A program made the position numbers and the translations under genes. 64,000 bases of DNA from Xylaria sp. FL1777 (Eukaryota > Ascomycota > Sordariomycetes > Xylariales > Xylariaceae): positions 465,212 through 529,211 of the forward strand of contig MU400523.1 of assembly GCA_022578965.1 (NCBI GenBank), read 5' to 3'. Of the stretch, positions 44,949 to 56,219 are shown one piece after another. A model generated the notes under the pieces. That model ran no database searches. It was not told the DNA's origin and saw only the letters and a program-made list of their open reading frames with translations. Position 1 is the stretch's first letter. Every line of letters begins with the position of its first letter.

Positions 44949-47900
44949 ATTGGGTAGAATAGAAGGGGGAAACGTGCAGTGTTATCACAGGCGCCATGAT
45001 GCAGGATAAGTCATAAAATCCGCGAAAGCGTCTCTTGGCGTGTCTCTAGCCCTACCTACTGGAGCGGACATTTGATTTTCTGATCTGTCTGGGACTTTTG
45101 GTACACTCGGGTCGGCGACTTGGTTCCATGCATACACGTTTTACTGGGTAGCGAGACGAACGATTTACGAAGGCATCGCACACGATTCGGCGTTACGGCG
45201 CTAGTTTTTGACCACGCTCTTGGACGACGGTTTTTTTAATTCTTTTGATACCACATTTTTTCCGTGCATTACAGGTTTTTCGTCTTTTTGTCCTTTCTTC
45301 GGCCTGGCCTGCGATAAACGAAGGAATTTGCCTCTCCGGATCGCCTCAAATGCATCAATCTTATGCAAAGGACATCAATCAATACCCGATTTTTATCTTT
45401 CCCACCTAAACCAATAGACTGGAGCAGTCATTTTCGCGCAATCTACTGATTTGGATCCTTGGACCAATCCCAACTAGGGAACGGAACAGTTGCAGATGCT
45501 TTTTTTGGTTCTCATCTCCTTCAGCTCCCTAAGTTTACAACAGCGCATTGTCGCCGCACTCCTCTCCTGGCAATTTTCCGCCTCATCATTTTCCATCGGA
45601 CCGTTGTCCGCTTTTTTCACTGCCAAAGATGTGCACGAGATAATGCAGCTGAGATAAATCAAATAAATAAACGTGCGGAACGCCTATTTCAAGATGGCGA
45701 TGTTGCTTATTTAGCCCCTGATTACAACGCATGCCGATCGAAATGTCACCATATCCGCGTCGTATTCAGATATAAGCAAACTGTTGTGAATTTTTATATT
45801 AGATGTGCCTTTTACGGCGTACGCCTGTTATGAATTGGCGGCGTGCAGTCTGGGCTAAGGCTACACGGTAACTTTGACTTTTTGGTGGTTTTATAAGGAC
45901 ACACTGAGGGGGATTGGTTTGGAACATGGGAATTGTGTTTGGTGCCGACCCTCTCACACAGGTTGTGTGAAACGCGATACAGCGTCGGAGGGATGAGCAA
46001 CTTTTTCGTACAACTTTGTCTATGTGTCTTGCATTTTACCCCACAGTACGGCACTCAGGGTCAGAAGACGGTCGTTTGTACAATCACTCCCGCAGTCGTT
46101 GAGCAGACGTCCCACAGGACGAGGAGTAGAGGTGCCAGGGACTAGCGTAGGATACCATCATCCATGTACGAGGACGATAATAGTAATAGCAGTGAGTTCA
46201 CTTGCAACTGGGTATGGGATTGATTCGTGGATGAGGAAAGCTAATAATACAGACACATCTAAGTCTGTTTAAGGACCAGGATAGACGTAAGTACGCATTT
46301 TTCACGGATGAATAGCACAGCTCAATGTACCAAGTTTTGATTAAATTATATAATTTGAAGCCGGTAATCGGCAGCCAGCCGCGGAAAATCAGTAGTCAAA
46401 TATTACACAGCCGCAATGTTTTCCTACTTGATTGTCAAAAGAGCTAGGTACCGGTATCTCATGGACTAGATAGATACACGGCTCCTACTCACAGAAGAGG
46501 TTAACGCGCTTCGATTATACAGCCGTGGAGAATTGCTATGATAAGTATCTACTTTGGTCAATACGCACGTAAGTAAGCCCCTGGTGGTACGACTCTTACG
46601 CGGGTGTATCTCGTGTCGATCCTAGGTGTCAAAGCCTTTCCTTGGGCTGAGCACAACAGCGTTGAGTAGGGCTTAGTAGGTGTTTACTATCTACACTCCA
46701 ATACGATGAGTTACTGAACGAATGAGTGAGCGGGCTTTACTCACGGTTGACTTTCTAGGATGTTGCAAGGACAGACACAGTCTGGAGAGTTGATCCGGCC
46801 GTGTGGTCTGAGTGTTTATTTTGTCCCATGAACTTGGGACAATACGGAAATGTAATTCCCCTTGCCGTTTCTCGATGCTCCATGAGTTAGTTGTTCGTTA
46901 TTACAAAACCATCTGCCATCCCCGCGTTATCACTCTATGTGTCTTGTATGTTCAACGAACGCATTGAGAGACTACTGAAGCATAGCATCCGTCGCTACTC
47001 GGCGGGTCTGCCGTCTCCTTACGCGTTGGAATACGTGAAGCTATAGCTTTTATTTGTTGAAGGAGGATCAACATACATAGGACTGCCGGTAGACGCGGTG
47101 AGCGCAGCGATTCCGGTCCAAAATGGCTGAGAGGACCAACGACAATGTTAGCTAGCCGTTTAATGATTTATCACCCTCCCAGAGTTGTTATGTAACTTCG
47201 AACATATATTTCTTTGGTGGTGTTGAGTATCTTCTAGATACGCTAGACCATTCCATCTAGTCTCAATATTACTTCTTGGGAAAGGGGGCTGAGCGACCTC
47301 GCTGTCAGCCGTGACGCCAATCACTGAGCTCTTGAATACGTCTAGGAGAAGTTACTTTAAGGTAGCAGGGTAGGATCTGGGCCGTCATTCTCGTAATAAT
47401 CAATAAAACTTTGTTCGAGCTTCGTAGACGGCGTCGCAGGCGATTTCTGCTCCATTGTCCTTCTCGCGTAATTCTCTCGCTGATCTTGTCACTTAATTAC
47501 CTCTTGACAGCCGCGCAGGCCCTTCTAGAGAGAGCACAGAGCAACAGCATTCGTGTGTTGAAAAGATGCTAATAGTGGTAGAGTAGTATAAACCTTCTGT
47601 GCCCGGGTCTATGAGATTTGTATTCTGCAAGGAGACTAGGAGCCACCGCTGAGAAACTAGGCAGGTCAGCAAGCCAACAAGAGATGTAATTTTTTTTTTT
47701 TGGGAAACAGTCTGCTTACTGGCCAGAAACTCTATTCTCTCATGAAGATATAGTAGCATTATGTCAAGTCCATTCGCCCTCAAACAGTCTACCTACCAGA
47801 TAGTCAGGCCGTTCGGTGCTTCGGATGAAGCTTGAGATAATAGACCCTCCCTCCTCCTCCCCAAATTTAGATCGTAGTCAAACACCCAGACCTTATTATG

Positions 47901-48649
47901 TAGCTACTCTGTTTTCCCATTATTAGTTACTCGAACTATTTATGTAATAACCATCCGGTGATATAAGGAAAACGCCATCTTTTGGCACGCCTAGGAGCTG
48001 TGGATGTATCTGATTCGAAGAGGGAGAGGGAGAAGGTATATCTTCTTTAATTTTTATATTTTACTTTGATCCGTTACCTATATCACGCGTAAATGTTACA
48101 CTAATTTCTGGAAATGTCACAGAAGGTACAAGCTGTTGCTAATAATGGGTTAGAAAAATATTACATTTTACTGTCTTCCTTGATATCAAGGCTTTTAATC
48201 ATTATCTTGCTAGGTTAAGAATCTAGAAACTTGTTCTTACCGAGCAGGAATTGAATTACTGTCTTTAGCTATCTCTCTTGCTCTCATCCCTTTCTTGTAA
48301 TTCTAATAATAAGGAGCTTTAATGCCTCTACGTATATGTAAGCATTTTCTCTATTATACTATCTGCGATAGAATGTCCATTGTTTTCAATAGCCGGCTTA
48401 CTTAGCGTTGTTTTCATAATTATTAGTCTTTTTATCACTGATACTATGCGTAGATAGAACAAAGAAGTGGTATTCAAATAAAGAGATTTTTTTAATTATT
48501 ACATTGCTATGAGTGGAAGTTTTAAGCTAGGGGAAATGCTATTAAAAGAGCATTAGACTGGGGCCCGTCGACCAGCGACGAGATAACAAAGGAAAGTTGG
48601 GGGCAGATGTGAAGTTAAGCTAGGATATTAAGCTTGATATTTCCCAAGC
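44949..48649. other. 3.7 kb spacer downstream of areA
   Basis: Begins with the areA 3' untranslated region. No domain-bearing ORF was found. From 47,850 to 48,600 the DNA is AT-rich but readable transposon protein was not detected. A T-run lies at 47691-47700. Frames at 45459 and 47493 look like chance. Confidence 0.4.
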
Positions 48650-48763
48650 TTAAGAAGAAGGCTTGGGTGGTGGCTTTGGCTTGGTGCTAGTTGTATCATA
48701 GGCGCCTCGGCCCATATCAGCGAAGGGAGAAGGGGTAGTGCTAGCGGAAGTTTGAGAAGTCAT
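48650..48763 (-). CDS. Small protein, 37 residues, with its own TATA box
   Basis: Not in standard ORF tables because of its length. Minus-strand ATG at 48763 to TAA at 48650. Composition is Thr/Ser-rich at the start (TSQTSASTTPSPF), then FADMGRGAYDTT, then a Lys/Pro tail (KPKPPPKPSS). Support comes from its setting: a clean TATAAA on the minus strand at 48931-48936, then a C/A-rich, G-poor leader of about 130 bases (CATCACCAAC, CCAACAGCAATCACCAC) ending in CTGAAG just before the ATG. This is the leader texture of highly expressed fungal genes. No intron. Function unknown; no family recognised. The alternative is a non-coding RNA with a chance ORF. Confidence 0.5.
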   Translation of the reverse strand: MTSQTSASTTPSPFADMGRGAYDTTSTKPKPPPKPSS

Positions 48764-50499
48764 CTTCAGTTAGTTTAGGTGATTTAGCTGGGAAGTGTTT
48801 TTTCGTGTTGGTTGGAATTGTGGTGATTGCTGTTGGTTTGTAATGGAGATGTTGGTATCAGAGTAGTGTGTGTTGGTGATGTCTGAGAGAGGATGAAGCA
48901 AAAACCGAGAAGCCCGAAATTCGCAGCAGTTTTATATTTGGACTGAGAAGTACAAATCACGTCGTATGTTAGAAAGCTGGACGGTTGCTCAGCAAATAGT
49001 ATATGTGTTGTGAACTACCAGTACCCCTATACTCATACACATGGGGTGTTTAGCTGAGCCAGGTATCTTCTGTAGAGTGTGCAGAGGGTATGTAAACAAT
49101 AGTGTTGTGTATCTACTATTATACTTGTATATCCACACACGAGTTGTTGAGTTGGGTATGGATGTTATAGATGTCCCGGGGCTTCGAAAACAATAGTTCT
49201 TTGTGACCACCACAACACAGGATGTGTTTTTGTACATTATAGAAGCCAGATTTTTTACGCAACACCATATACTCACAAGACACCTAACCGCATCAAAAAT
49301 AAGAAAATAAAAAAGGCAGAGGCAAATCAATCTTCGTCGTTCGTGCTAAGCCGGCCCCTTTTAGGCCTTTTGTTTTGCAATAGCCATCAGTTGTTAGCGG
49401 TGGATTACTACATTCCGAATTTGCTTTTTTACTCTAAAGGTCATACATTGGTGTTTTACTGGTATGACGTATTTCCCCCTTTCCGGTCCACGAGCAGAAC
49501 TGGTGAGAAGTACGCTGGTCGCCGTGGGATTGGTGGTTCTTGATCAGTTGGCCCTGCGACGTTGAGGAAGTCATTGGATACTTAATTGCATGCATAAAAA
49601 CGAAACATACACGGTTGCTGCGACAGAGGCCATCCTAGGGAGAACGGGGAACTGAATGAACATGTCTGCCTGGTTGGAGTGTCTGGGGAGATTTCACTGA
49701 ACGAGGTATTCATATCACAGGAGCAATCGCAAGGGAAATACGACACATCTTGTCAGAGACAGTATGGATCTTTTGTTGTCTTGATTGGTAGGCTTGAGGA
49801 TTACGATCAAGCCTGAATAAGGCAACTGATTGACTCTGAAAAAAAGATGGAAAAAAGAAACAATGTCGCGGATATGTCTGCCACGGCATTCTTCGGTTCG
49901 GAAACGCGGCTTGTAGCCGCTATGGGGATCAAATTTACAGCCAATCATCATCACTATTGTACCTAGGTAGAACAGAAAAAATAACCAATAAATGAGTAGG
50001 TATCGTATTTTATATCTACAATTGTATTAAAAAACCACTGACTTTATTAGCAGAATGTCAATTATTTACTATACATAGTGCAAAGCAATACAGTATGAGT
50101 AAGTACCGTGAAATAGAATGCTAGCTGTAGAGGAGCAAATTCTATACCATACTTATTGTCTTAGACCCACTTGATGCGGGTAGCTAGACCCGTAGTCTCG
50201 TGTCTTAGCATCCTTTCCTTTTCAGGAATCCTGCCGAGCTCCCATCAGGTGGCTCACCAGGAGCTCTCCGGTCGATCATCTGAAGCCTACTGCAGCGAAT
50301 ACAAACCTGCTCGAAGTCGTGAAACTACGGTCATGCGACAGTGGTTATCAACTGGAATATAAACATCTTCAAACCGCGGTATAGGCCATTGGGTTCTCTC
50401 ACCTCTCAATATACCTCTACCTACCTACCTACTTAGTTTCTTACCTACCTACTAAGTACTTCCTACTATCCTCACGTCTCACGTCGCACATTCACCACC
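48764..50499. other. Spacer between the small gene and the CREG-like gene
   Basis: Leader and promoter of the 37-residue ORF (minus) and promoter of the CREG-like gene (plus). CTACCTAC-type repeats lie at 50417-50455 immediately before the CREG-like start. No further gene recognised. Confidence 0.4.
48931..48936 (-). promoter_or_regulatory. TATA box for the 37-residue ORF
   Basis: Minus-strand TATAAA within CCAAATATAAAACTGC, about 168 bases upstream of the ATG at 48763. A pyrimidine-rich stretch and a CATCACCAAC start-like sequence follow at the usual distance downstream. Confidence 0.55.
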
Positions 50500-51536
50500 A
50501 TGAGGCTCTCCGGTAGCATCCCGCTAATCTCGCTGGCCGCCGCCGCCGCCGAAGCCGGCACGCTCTCACCACCACAGTACATCTTCAGCAACCCGCCGTC
50601 AACGTCCCGATACCGTATCCCGACCTCGTGTGAGTAAATTCTCAGAGCGATATCTACCTTCCCTGGGCCTCTGTCTCGTGCAAAGGCTCCTTTCAGTCCA
50701 AGTCGAGGTTTTGGAAGTGAAGCTTCAAACGCTTTCGGGACCGTCGAAACCACGCTCGAAATAAATGGCAAATTACTGACCTCGGGTTCTCGGCATGTAT
50801 AGACGAGTCGGCGGTGCTGGGCCGACGCATCCTGGCCCTCACGCCCCTCGGCAACCTCGCGACGACCTTCCCGGCGGACAATGCGGGCGGCGAGTACGGC
50901 GCCGCGGAGAACCGGCCGGACGGCCTCGGCGGCCTGCCTCACTCGCTGATGGAGTACGTCGCCGACTGCGAGGACGACGGCAACCCGACCTTCCTGGCCA
51001 TCAACGTCGAGACGACCTTCAAGAACGTGCGCGACGGGTCCAACGTCAGTCTAGCGCAGCAGTGGACGCCGCCGTACCCCCCCAGCGAGCGGATCGCGTC
51101 CACCTCCACCTCCTCGAGCGTTTTGTCCCGGCTCGCTAAATGGCTCGGACTTGGCTCCGACGACGATGATGAGGACGATGATTCTCCACCGAAGGACTTG
51201 GTCCCGTACAGCGCGGCGAACCTCCCGCGCTTCAGCCTGCTCGGCTACATCGAGAAGATCGACGACGCGTCGGCGGCGCTGTCCGAGTGCTTCGTGAGCA
51301 AGCACCCGGACGCCAAGTACTGGCTGCCGGGGAGCCGCGTGCACTCCTCCGAGTTCGTGCGGCTCGTCGTGCAGCAGATCTACTTCGTCGGCGGGTTCGG
51401 GGACCGCGCCTTCATCGGCTGGATCTCGCCGGACGAGTGGAAGAGCGTCACGCGCGCCGAGTGGGAGGCCGTCTCGCTCCCCGGCGAGAAGAAGGGGTGG
51501 AAAGAAGGGACCCTTGGGCTAGTACGTGATTTGTGA
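50500..51536 (+). CDS. Secreted CREG-like FMN-binding split-barrel protein (287 aa, 2 exons)
   Basis: Exons 50500-50629 and 50803-51536, phase-1 intron of 173 bases (GTGAGT donor, TATAG acceptor). Seen: signal peptide 1-20; then the PNPOx-like barrel beginning YESAVLGRRILA, with LGNLATTFPAD, GLPHSLMEYVADCEDDGNP, FLAINVETTFKNVRDGSNVSL, LPRFSLLGYIEKI and CFVSKHPDAKYWLPGSRVHSS. It ends in VRLVVQQIYFVGGFGDRAFIGWI. A low-complexity insert with DDDDEDDD (about 155-170) interrupts it. This is the order of the CREG family (secreted, in animals a lysosomal glycoprotein with an FMN-like fold that has lost the cofactor). Fungal members are annotated only as pyridoxamine oxidase-like. Catalytic function is doubtful. 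Confidence 0.88.
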
Positions 51537-52224
51537 GGAGAGGGAGGGAGGGAGGATGATTTTTTTCTTTCTTAACCTGCTTAACTAAATGATTTTTTTT
51601 GCATCGAGTCTGGAGTAAACAATAGCTTATTTGCTTTTTGCCCTTGGATTGTTCCTTTTTTTTTTTTCCTGGCTTGTGATGATTCGGCATGCCAGACCAG
51701 TACACACTAGATAGGTACCTGTCTAGTGGTCCACACGAGACTGAGTACCACGCAGGGAGTGTCAAATAAGCCGGCATCTTTTGCTTTGCATAACAAACAA
51801 ACACATTGGCCTGTATTTTTACCGAGGACTTCGATTGAGTACCGTGGGATACATAGATACTATTTACAGCATCTCATCAACTTTTAGTTCCAACTTTTAA
51901 GTGATGATTCCCCTATTCTTGATGGTGTTGACTCATACTAGACTAAACAAAATGATAGTAACTCGGCTTTTCCTTCTCTTTATAAATATACGCGGAGAAT
52001 GGCCTGTGATAATAGTGTGGCTTTTAGCTGTATTACCATTTAAAACATGGTGGACGAGCTGAATGCTTTGTCTAATAATCCTAGAGAAAGTAGTTGTATG
52101 GTGTCGCTCTAGATAGGTGGTAGATACTCGGACCAAAAACATACTCAGTGTGCTCAGAATTATTTCGTCTTTTGTCTTTATCTAGTGTACATGCAGTAGT
52201 GTACAACATGTAATCTCAAATTCA
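51537..52224. other. 3' space between convergent genes
   Basis: 3' regions of the CREG-like and the acetyl-CoA transporter genes. T-runs at about 51593-51600 and 51656-51668. No gene. Confidence 0.4.
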
Positions 52225-54018
52225 TTATGCCTTCTGTCCATTTAACCTCCAGGCTCTTAACGGTAGGCTCTGGAGGGCGATGACCTTTTTCTGAATGTAC
52301 ATCGCGAATGTTATAGCGCCGACGACGACGCACAGTATGTTGACGATGTAATACCCGTCATGGAGAATCTCGCATGTGCCACCGCCTTCCGTGCACCGCT
52401 CTTTCTCAACCTGGAGAGCGCAGGAGAACGCCTCCGTTACCAACGGGCTCTTCAACAACGAGATATCTAGCTTCTCGACTTGGCTGGCCGACGGAGGGCG
52501 GCACGTAGCTTGTGTGAAAGAATCCACCAATCTGAGGACGAAGTATCTGGGGAATGTGCCACCGAGATTGGATACCCTGGTGCCGGATTAGTATGGTATA
52601 TAAAGTATATATAATAAAAAAAAGGGATGAGCGAAGACTTACGTTGCGAGCAGGGTCATATAAGTGCCGCCTATGACGGGATCCGCAACTCGGGCATGGA
52701 AGGCCGACACGGCCACGAACATGACAGTCTGTGTAAAAGTCGAGAAGACATGTTCGGCAATGACGAGAAGAAGGTACCAAGAGTTTACACCATCGGCCGG
52801 GAAAATGCTGACGGTAACTTGCGCGACTATCGCCGCGACCAGTCGACCGATAAAGCCCCAGCACCAGAGACGCATGGGCGTGTATCTCTGAGACCATTTG
52901 CCCGCGTAGTATCCCAGCCCAATCTCGAATGGGAAGTCGATGAGAACGGTAAGGGCCATGTTCTCTTTACCAAAGCCCTTCTCTAGAAGCTTGAGGTTTG
53001 TTACGGCGTCATTGGCCTGGAAGCCAATTTTGGAGATAAGATGAACAAGGATAATTGTCTGAATGTTTTTAAGCTTGAGAACATCCCACATAATCTTATA
53101 GACATCCCATATGCCATCCTCGTTCTGCGTCTTCTCTTCCTTCTTGAGTAGCGCAAGCCCGGCAGTGATAGCAATGTAAGCCCAGCCCCAGAAGGTCAGA
53201 TAACTACCAAGTTCCATCAGGCCCCCCTCCGCAGGTACAGAGCGGAAATACTTGTTTGCAAAATCCTCCGAGTTGAAAGCCAGGAATACAGTGTAAGACA
53301 AGAAATGACCAGCTGTAAGACCGACAGTCTGCGCCGTCGAAGCGTACGATACGTTGCCAGGAGTCAACAAAGTCAAAGCCCAACCATCCACGGCAATATC
53401 CTGGGTGGCGCACATGAAGACGAGGAAGAACCACCAACCCGTGAAGCTCCAAACGCTGGGTCCACCCGGCTTGCCGGTGGTCGCCATGAGAACATCAATC
53501 TTCGAGCCCAAATATAACATGCTGAGACCTGAAATTAACTGAATAGGAAGAATCCAGCTCTTTCTCCTGCCGAACCGGGGGCTCCACACGGCGTCGACTA
53601 TAGGACTCCAAAACAGCTTTAACGAGTACGGGTATGCAGCCAAGCTGAAAACGCCGATTGCGCCGAATGATAGATGCTCCTTCAAGAGAAAGGGCACAGA
53701 GCCACTAGCGAGCCCCATGGGGACGCCCTGGAGGAAGTATAATAGAACCAGCAGCAGAAAGTTCCGCTGGTCCACCAGGGGGAGCTCCCAAAATCCATGA
53801 TCGTTCGGGACGGGAGTCTTCGGGATCTTGTCGTCCAGGGAAAACGATTCGCGAGCGATGAGGTTTGCGGTAACCTGGCTGGAGTCTTGGGGGGCGGCGT
53901 TCTTGCGCCGCAGCTCGACGTTGGCCATACTGCCGTCAGACCGACTAGTCGAAGAGCCACTGGTCGAGACGGACAGCTTGTCTCTGTTGGATGGCTTCGG
54001 CCGCCGAGTTTGGGCCAT
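52225..54018 (-). CDS. Acetyl-CoA transporter, SLC33A1-like (575 aa, 2 exons)
   Basis: Minus-strand exons 54018-52643 and 52576-52225, phase-2 intron of 66 bases (GTAAGT donor, CACCAG acceptor); it rebuilds GTYMTLLATVSNLGGT. Seen: cytosolic N-terminus (about 85 residues, Ser-rich), then DQRNFLLLVLLYFLQGVPMG, FLLKEHLSFGAIGVFSLAAYPYS, KLFWSPIVDAVW with FGRRKSW, ATQDIAVDGWALT and IGFQANDAVTNLKLLEKG. A Cys-containing luminal loop (CTEGGGTC) precedes the last helix, and the tail is YIQKKVIALQS. These are family signatures of the ER/Golgi acetyl-CoA carrier that feeds luminal acetylation. Length fits the family (yeast YBR220C, human SLC33A1). The nearest gene on the right is the RIP-mutated block. 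Confidence 0.93.
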
Positions 54019-55150
54019 TCGTAGTTTTTAGTAATGAGCGAAGGGACGAAGGGGAGGATGTATGGTAAAGTCGGTGCGGCTGAGCGGGCTTACAATCCGC
54101 AGCTGATAGTGGAGGAACGTCCAGATTGCTAGGCGCTATCAGACGCTGGGTCTTACTAAAGCACCTGAAAATAGATCCTGGGTTGTAATGAATCTCGGTT
54201 CGGGAGGAGCGTCAAGGCGCGTAGGGATTATGGTCTAGAAGTCAGGAACGAGTATGAAAACTGCCTGCGCCCCTCGCGTAGCATATATATTTATTGGAAC
54301 GAGTGTATTCCGAAGACGAGCGAAGATTATGCTGGACTGTTACTGAACCACGCGCGAATGATAGGAACCAACGACTCGGGGCAACGAATTGCTAGTTGGC
54401 TTGTTATATATCTCCTAAGGGAAGACCAATACAGCGAACAACAGAAAGGTGGCCTTTCGCGACTTGTTTGCCTAGGCGTGGCGCTGCGGATGTGGACGCG
54501 GATGTTGGAACCAAGAACGAATAAACGAGAGTAGAACAAATACCCCGGTAAGCAGAGAGAGAGGGGTCTAGCCTATAGCTAGTCAGGGTACTGACTGGAT
54601 GAAAATAACTAGTCTGAGAAGAAGGAGGTAATGCAGTGAAAATTCCCTTCAGGCCATGATGCCAGATCAAGAATTTGCCTGGCGTGAACTCTTTTCCCCC
54701 AGACTAACGAGAAACTGAAAGGTGTTCTCTCTAAGTTTCTAGTGCCCTGTATTACATGTAGGCACGGTTGGTAAGGTAGCTTCAAATACCGGTACCTACT
54801 TGTTCTTAGTGTAGGTAGTGTTGCAATACTTAGCATGTAAGGTAGGATGTGATTGATTGATTGTATTGCCTCTTAGTCTAGTATACAACTAGGCACTAGG
54901 TATCTATACGTAATAGGCTGAAGGACCCCTGTAATCATAATTATCTAGCCCCTACTGCGTAGTATACATTCTGCTAGGAGGATGATGCGAGGAATAGGCG
55001 AGAGATAGAGAACCCCACAATCGCCAGGACCGGGCCAGGGACCGAGCCAGGAGAGGAGCCAGGGGCTGTAGGAGCCCTGAGGGTTTGTTTACATGATTGA
55101 TTGATTGATTGATTATCTTTAACGTCGGGTACGGAGCTCTAGCCACTTCG
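54019..55150. other. Spacer at the edge of the AT-rich block
   Basis: Promoter of the acetyl-CoA transporter gene and unique sequence up to the boundary. A TGATTGATTGATTGATT repeat stands at about 55096-55113. Base composition is ordinary up to about 55150 and then falls abruptly. Confidence 0.5.
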
Positions 55151-56219
55151 CATACCTCCTAAAGAGTATCAAACGTAGCAAGCTCTATCTATTTATATTA
55201 CATTAAAGGTATATATATACAGTAAGATATGTTAGTACAAAAAGAATTAATCGATTAATTAATTAGTTAATTGATTGCTGTAGCGTTGTATTTTTACTAA
55301 ATTATAATGCTATTTTATGCTTTTAAAGGCTTTATTGTTTTAATGCTTATAATTACTACGCTTTAATTTGCTAAGCTAAAAACTTTAGTTTTTTATTATT
55401 ATTTTAGTTATTTAGTAGGTTTTATTAAGTTAAGCTTTTACTTTTTTTTTTGTTTAGCATATTGTTTGCTAAAGCAAATAGTTATATAGTGCTACTATAT
55501 AGCTATTTTTAAAGGTTATTAAATTTTACTTATATTTTTAAATATTGTTATTTTTATATATATTTTTAGGATTTTTTTTTAAAAGTTAGTTTTAATACAC
55601 TAAAAAAGTAATAATAACTATAGTATTTTTAGCCCTTAAGCTAAAGCTTAAAGCACAATTATTTTTAGTTTTTTTTTGCTATTGTTATTTTTTTTTGCTT
55701 TTTTTTATTTTTGCTGCTTTTTTATAAAATCTTTATAAATGTAATATTATTTACTTTTAAGTTAAAAAAGTAAGCATATTTTATTAAAGTAATTAGTTAT
55801 TTAATAAAAGCTTTAAAACGCTTTAAAGTATTTTAGTAGCTAAAAAAAGTATTTAAGCTTATTATATATTTTTATAAGTTTTAAGTTATAAAGTAGCATT
55901 AGTTAGCTATATTTTAGCTATTTAAATTCATTTTTTCTAAGTTTTAATTTAAATAGCTTTAGCTATTTATTTTGTAGTATTATTATAAGCTTATAATTTA
56001 CTAAGTATATTAGTTTTTTATTTATTATTTTTTTTAAGTAAAATATATAAATATAGTAAATTTTAGCTTTTTTATAGTTAAATTTTTTATAGTACTACTT
56101 GTAGTTTTTATAAGCTAATATAACACTTAAATATTATTTTAAAATTTTTTTAAAAAAAAATAATGCTTTTAGGTATTTATTTAGTTAGTATTTATAATTT
56201 ACGTTTTTAAGCTATTTTA

